Positions 26,023 through 28,551 of a DNA stretch of 28,551 bases are shown here, one piece after another. The notes under the pieces were generated by a model. It was not told the DNA's origin, searched no databases, and was given only the letters and a program-made list of their open reading frames with translations. Location of the stretch: the NCBI GenBank assembly GCA_001303705.1, contig LJUI01000014.1, positions 1 to 28,551 of the forward strand. The letters run 5' to 3'. This DNA comes from a candidate division TA06 bacterium SM23_40. Its GTDB lineage: Bacteria > LJUI01 > SM1-40. The translations under genes were made by a program, and so were the position numbers. Within the stretch, counting starts at the first letter, position 1. Every line of letters starts with the position of its first letter.

Positions 26023-26622
26023 ATGATGCTCGGGCCACCTTCACTTACGCGACTGGCAGAATGTCTTGTGAGGCTGCCAGGGATCGGAAAGAAGACCGCC
26101 GAACGGCTCGCTCTCTACGTCTTCAAGATGTCAGAGGAGGAGGCTACGGCGCTCGCGGAGGCAGTCGTCGATGTGAAGCGGCGCACAAGGCTCTGCTCGG
26201 TCTGCTGCAATGTGACCGAGGAGGATCCCTGCCCCATCTGTGCGGATGATACTCGTGACGCTTCGCTGTTGTGCGTCGTTGAGCAGCCGGGCGATGTGAT
26301 CGCGCTCGAGAGGACGGGGCAGTTCAAGGGGCGATATCATGTTCTCCAGGGGGCGCTTTCCCCTCTGGATGGGGTGGGTCCCGAGCAGCTCAGAGTGACT
26401 GAATTCATGTCGAGGCTCAAGGGGAGCGAGATCGCCGAGGTAGTTCTGGCCACGAACCCCAATGTAGAGGGAGAGGCAACGGCCCTCTATCTGATGAAAC
26501 TGATTAAACCTCTGGGGATTATGGTGACGAGGATCGCTCGCGGCATTCCCGTAGGGAGCGATCTCGATTTCGCGGATGAGGTGACGCTCGCCAGAGCGTT
26601 GGAAGGGCGGCAGAAGGTGTGA
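26023..26622 (+). CDS. recR: Recombination mediator RecR
   Basis: Works with RecF/RecO to load RecA at gaps. 199 residues: helix-hairpin-helix LVRLPGIGKKTAERLA (16-30), four-cysteine zinc finger (Cys58, Cys61, Cys70, Cys73), Toprim domain from about 80 (LLCVVEQPGDVIALERTG), and a Walker-like C-terminus with TNPNVEGEATALYL and RIARGIPVGSDLDFADEVTL. Full family length. The start is ATGATG at 26023; ribosome signals overlap the ybaB 3' end, consistent with coupling. Confidence 0.97.
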   Translation: MMLGPPSLTRLAECLVRLPGIGKKTAERLALYVFKMSEEEATALAEAVVDVKRRTRLCSVCCNVTEEDPCPICADDTRDASLLCVVEQPGDVIALERTGQFKGRYHVLQGALSPLDGVGPEQLRVTEFMSRLKGSEIAEVVLATNPNVEGEATALYLMKLIKPLGIMVTRIARGIPVGSDLDFADEVTLARALEGRQKV

Positions 26623-26637
26623 CGCGGGTTTTCTGCC

Positions 26638-26666
26638 TTGACGAAGGCTCCGGTATAGACTATGAT
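26638..26666 (+). promoter_or_regulatory. Strong promoter of mglB-mglA-pgpA-cinA
   Basis: TTGACG (26638-26643), a 17-nt spacer and TATGAT (26661-26666), 15 nt after the recR stop and about 65 nt before the mglB ATG. It separates the replication/repair operon from the following four genes. Confidence 0.75.
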
Positions 26667-26736
26667 TTGGTGGGTTCGGACTGGAGGTTATTCGTGGGGC
26701 GTGGGAGGATTGTCAGAGCGGAGGTGAGCACGGCTC

Positions 26737-27228
26737 ATGTTCGACAATCTGAACATCTTCGAAGAAGACTTCTGGGCCATCAACGAGACGCTCAGCGGTC
26801 TTCTGACGAGCGCTAATGTCCTGACTGCGCTGTTGATAGACCGGGCGGGCCAGCTCATTACGAGCGCCGGAGATACTTCGAAGATCGATATGGCTTCCTT
26901 CGCTTCCCTCTCGGCCGCGGACTACGCCGCCACCAGTCAGCTGGCCACACTGATCGGCGAGAGAGAGTTCAAGACCCTCTTTCATCAAGGGGAGGCCGAG
27001 AACATCTATGTCTCGCTCGTAGGAACCAGGGTGATCCTGGTGGTCATCTTCGACAAGCGGAGTACCCTGGGGCTTGTCAAGCTTCGTGTGGGGCAGGTAG
27101 CAAGAGAGTTGTCATCAGTCTTCGAGAAGATCTTCACTAAGCTCGAACGGCCGACCCGTGCCACCGCTGGGATCGACGCTGACTTTGCGTCCGAGGCCGG
27201 GAGTGTCCTCGACGATATCTTTGGGTAG
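26737..27228 (+). CDS. mglB: Roadblock/LC7-domain protein (MglB-like)
   Basis: A 163-residue Roadblock/LC7 protein, the expected GTPase-activating partner of the Ras-like GTPase encoded next. Core features: [20 protein letters not shown], the [17 protein letters not shown] block and [22 protein letters not shown]. Residues after 130 form a predicted disordered extension ending [11 protein letters not shown], which could be a partner-binding peptide. GGAGGTGA precedes the ATG. It lies 35 nt before mglA and is driven by the promoter at 26638-26666. In myxobacteria the pair sets cell polarity for motility; here the output is unknown. Confidence 0.88.
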   Translation: MFDNLNIFEEDFWAINETLSGLLTSANVLTALLIDRAGQLITSAGDTSKIDMASFASLSAADYAATSQLATLIGEREFKTLFHQGEAENIYVSLVGTRVILVVIFDKRSTLGLVKLRVGQVARELSSVFEKIFTKLERPTRATAGIDADFASEAGSVLDDIFG

Positions 27229-27263
27229 GACGACATCGCTGGGTAAGAGGGAGCCCACGAAAC

Positions 27264-27845
27264 GTGTCTCTCATCAACTACGCTTCCCGTGAGATCAACT
27301 GCAAGATCGTATACTACGGCCCAGGCCTGGGTGGGAAGACTACCAATCTGCGCTTCATCTTCTCCAAGATAGATCCCGATACGAGGGGTAAGCTCATCTC
27401 CCTGGCCACTGAGCTCGACAGGACGCTCTTCTTCGATTTCCTCCCTCTCAACCTCGGCACGATTAAGGGATTCGGGACCCGCTTCCACCTGTACACTGTG
27501 CCGGGCCAGGTCTACTACAATGCCAGTCGCCGACTCATATTGAAGGGCGTTGACGGGATTATCTTCGTTAGCGATTCCCAGGTTGAGCGTCTGGAAGACA
27601 ACGTCGACAGCCTTCAAAACCTGCATGAGAACCTGGCAGAGCACGGGCTGTCGCTGGCCAGCATCCCGTTTGTCATCCAGTACAATAAGCGGGATCTGCC
27701 GAATATCGCTTCTGTCGAGGAACTCCAGAAGCTTCTCAATCCCAACAACAGCACGCCCTACTTCGAAGCAGTGGCCACTCAGGGAGTGGGAGTCTTCGCA
27801 TCGCTAAAAGAAGTCTCCAAACGGGTGCTCACCGCTCTCTCCTAG
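27264..27845 (+). CDS. mglA: MglA-type small Ras-like GTPase
   Basis: A 193-residue bacterial Ras-like GTPase. G1 P-loop is GPGLGGKTT (19-27); the G3-equivalent is [15 protein letters not shown], and G4 is NKRDLPN. The N-terminus, [20 protein letters not shown], is characteristic of MglA. The start is a GTG at 27264 behind GAGGGAG, with a rather long 10-nt spacer. With MglB it controls cell polarity or gliding/type IV pili in Myxococcus and Thermus. No pilus or gliding genes are adjacent here, so the process served cannot be named. Confidence 0.95.
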   Translation: MSLINYASREINCKIVYYGPGLGGKTTNLRFIFSKIDPDTRGKLISLATELDRTLFFDFLPLNLGTIKGFGTRFHLYTVPGQVYYNASRRLILKGVDGIIFVSDSQVERLEDNVDSLQNLHENLAEHGLSLASIPFVIQYNKRDLPNIASVEELQKLLNPNNSTPYFEAVATQGVGVFASLKEVSKRVLTALS

Positions 27846-27897
27846 GCCATCTGGGTCCCCCGCGTCACGTGGTCTCCAGTCCAGGAAAGGTGCCTCG

Positions 27898-28359
27898 GTG
27901 CTGCGGATCGCAAAGGTTCTGGCGAGTGGTCTATTCTGTGGATATGCACCGATCGCGCCCGCGACTGTCGCTACGGCAGCGGTGGCGATTATCTATTTCG
28001 CAGTCATCTATTTTTCGATCCCTGTCCCGGGCGTCCAGTACCAGCTCGTCGGGATCGCTCTTCTCTTCTTCCTGGGAGTATGGCTCTCATCCCTGCTCGA
28101 GCCGGTCTGGGGCACCGACTCGCGCCTGATCGTCATAGACGAGGTCGTCGGGTTCCTCGTCGCGATGTCGCTCGTGCCCAAATCGATCCTCACGCTCTTG
28201 GTCGGGTTTATTCTGTTCCGATTGTTTGATATACTGAAGCCTCCCCCCATCCGGCAGACACAGCGTCTGCCAGGGGGATGGGGCGTGATGATCGATGATC
28301 TGATCGCCGGCGTATGTACGAATCTCTGTCTGAGGCTGCTGCTACTGGTGAAGGGCTGA
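27898..28359 (+). CDS. pgpA: Phosphatidylglycerophosphatase A
   Basis: Dephosphorylates phosphatidylglycerophosphate to phosphatidylglycerol in the inner membrane. 153 residues with three to four hydrophobic segments and the PgpA signature: IDEVVGFLVA, FRLFDILKPPPI and LPGGWGVMIDDLIAG. The start is a GTG at 27898 with GGAAAGG and a 7-nt spacer. It follows mglA by 52 nt and precedes cinA by 62 nt, a frequent pairing. No frameshift or missing motif is seen. Confidence 0.93.
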   Translation: MLRIAKVLASGLFCGYAPIAPATVATAAVAIIYFAVIYFSIPVPGVQYQLVGIALLFFLGVWLSSLLEPVWGTDSRLIVIDEVVGFLVAMSLVPKSILTLLVGFILFRLFDILKPPPIRQTQRLPGGWGVMIDDLIAGVCTNLCLRLLLLVKG

Positions 28360-28421
28360 ATGGGGTGGGGGCGAATGGAGTGGGCCTCGGAAGCGGTTCG
28401 ATGTGGGGAGGGAGCGACTCC

Positions 28422-28551
28422 GTGAAGGCCGAGCTCGTGACGATTGGAGACGAGCTGCTGCTGGGCTCGACGGCCGACACTAACTGTCTCTATATTGGCC
28501 GCCGGCTGGCGGACTTCGGGGTTCGGCTCGTTCGTCGCACGTCGGTGGGCG
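28422..28551 (+). CDS. cinA: CinA-like protein, N-terminal fragment cut by the window edge
   Basis: The last 130 nt encode KAELVTIGDELLLGSTADTN and then YIGRRLADFGVRLVRRTSVG, the MoCF/MoaB-like N-terminus of CinA (competence/damage-inducible protein, an NMN deamidase or ADP-ribose pyrophosphatase in known members). The GTG at 28422 has GGGAGGG with about an 8-nt spacer and gives the usual start; an in-frame ATG at 28401 is an alternative. The remainder lies outside the window, so whether the C-terminal deamidase domain is present is unknown. Confidence 0.9.
   Translation, partial: MKAELVTIGDELLLGSTADTNCLYIGRRLADFGVRLVRRTSVG

Noticed and set aside
26619-26816. 65-codon plus-strand open frame after recR
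   Set aside because: It overlaps the recR stop, the strong promoter at 26638-26666 and the mglB start; no domain.

Overview
The window is a roughly 60% GC bacterial chromosome segment made mostly of core and cell-envelope genes, with no phage, IS element, integrase or CRISPR array visible. Secreted proteins ending in FlgD/T9SS-like beta-sandwich tails, a lamin-tail-domain protein, a DUF3098-like membrane protein and an MglB/MglA pair suggest the FCB superphylum or a neighbouring uncultured lineage (Eisenbacteria, Krumholzibacteriota or Latescibacteria-like). This placement is inference. Promoters are of the ordinary RpoD type (TTGAC, about 17 bp, TAnnnT), which argues against Bacteroidetes proper.

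Layout. 1-3.3 kb, minus strand: groES-groEL (groEL cut by the window edge) behind a long leader, a BCAM0308-type zinc protein, tRNA-Val and two non-coding tandem-repeat arrays. 3.3-6.2 kb: a divergent pair, with a TPR plus periplasmic-binding-protein lipoprotein and a DUF3098-like protein on minus, and an EIIA-type PTS protein plus a zinc-ribbon protein on plus. 6.2-8.5 kb, minus: a compact cobB (Sir2), DUF502, CorC-like cluster. 8.6-13 kb, minus: a secreted lamin-tail/CARDB protein, an agmatinase and a secreted C45-type Ntn-hydrolase, each with its own promoter. 13.2-15.4 kb, plus: a secreted M1 aminopeptidase, followed at its stop codon by a cluster of 31-bp direct and inverted repeats.

15.7-19.2 kb, plus: a small membrane protein, then pyrR-pyrB-pyrC preceded by a readable PyrR attenuator (anti-antiterminator, antiterminator and terminator). 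19.3-22.7 kb: a TldE/PmbA-like gene, tRNA-Ser, a small membrane protein, a 2-hydroxyacid dehydrogenase and tRNA-Ala. 22.8-28.5 kb, plus: an unusual HTH/zinc-ribbon/basic-tail protein, a large (Alu-domain) SRP RNA, dnaX-ybaB-recR, then a strong promoter in front of mglB-mglA-pgpA-cinA (cinA cut by the window edge).

I see no obviously novel multi-gene system. The best second-look items are the complete pyr attenuator, the large SRP RNA, the four unrelated intergenic repeat arrays, the HTH/zinc-ribbon/basic-tail protein, the TPR-substrate-binding lipoprotein fusion and the long hairpin-bearing groE leader.
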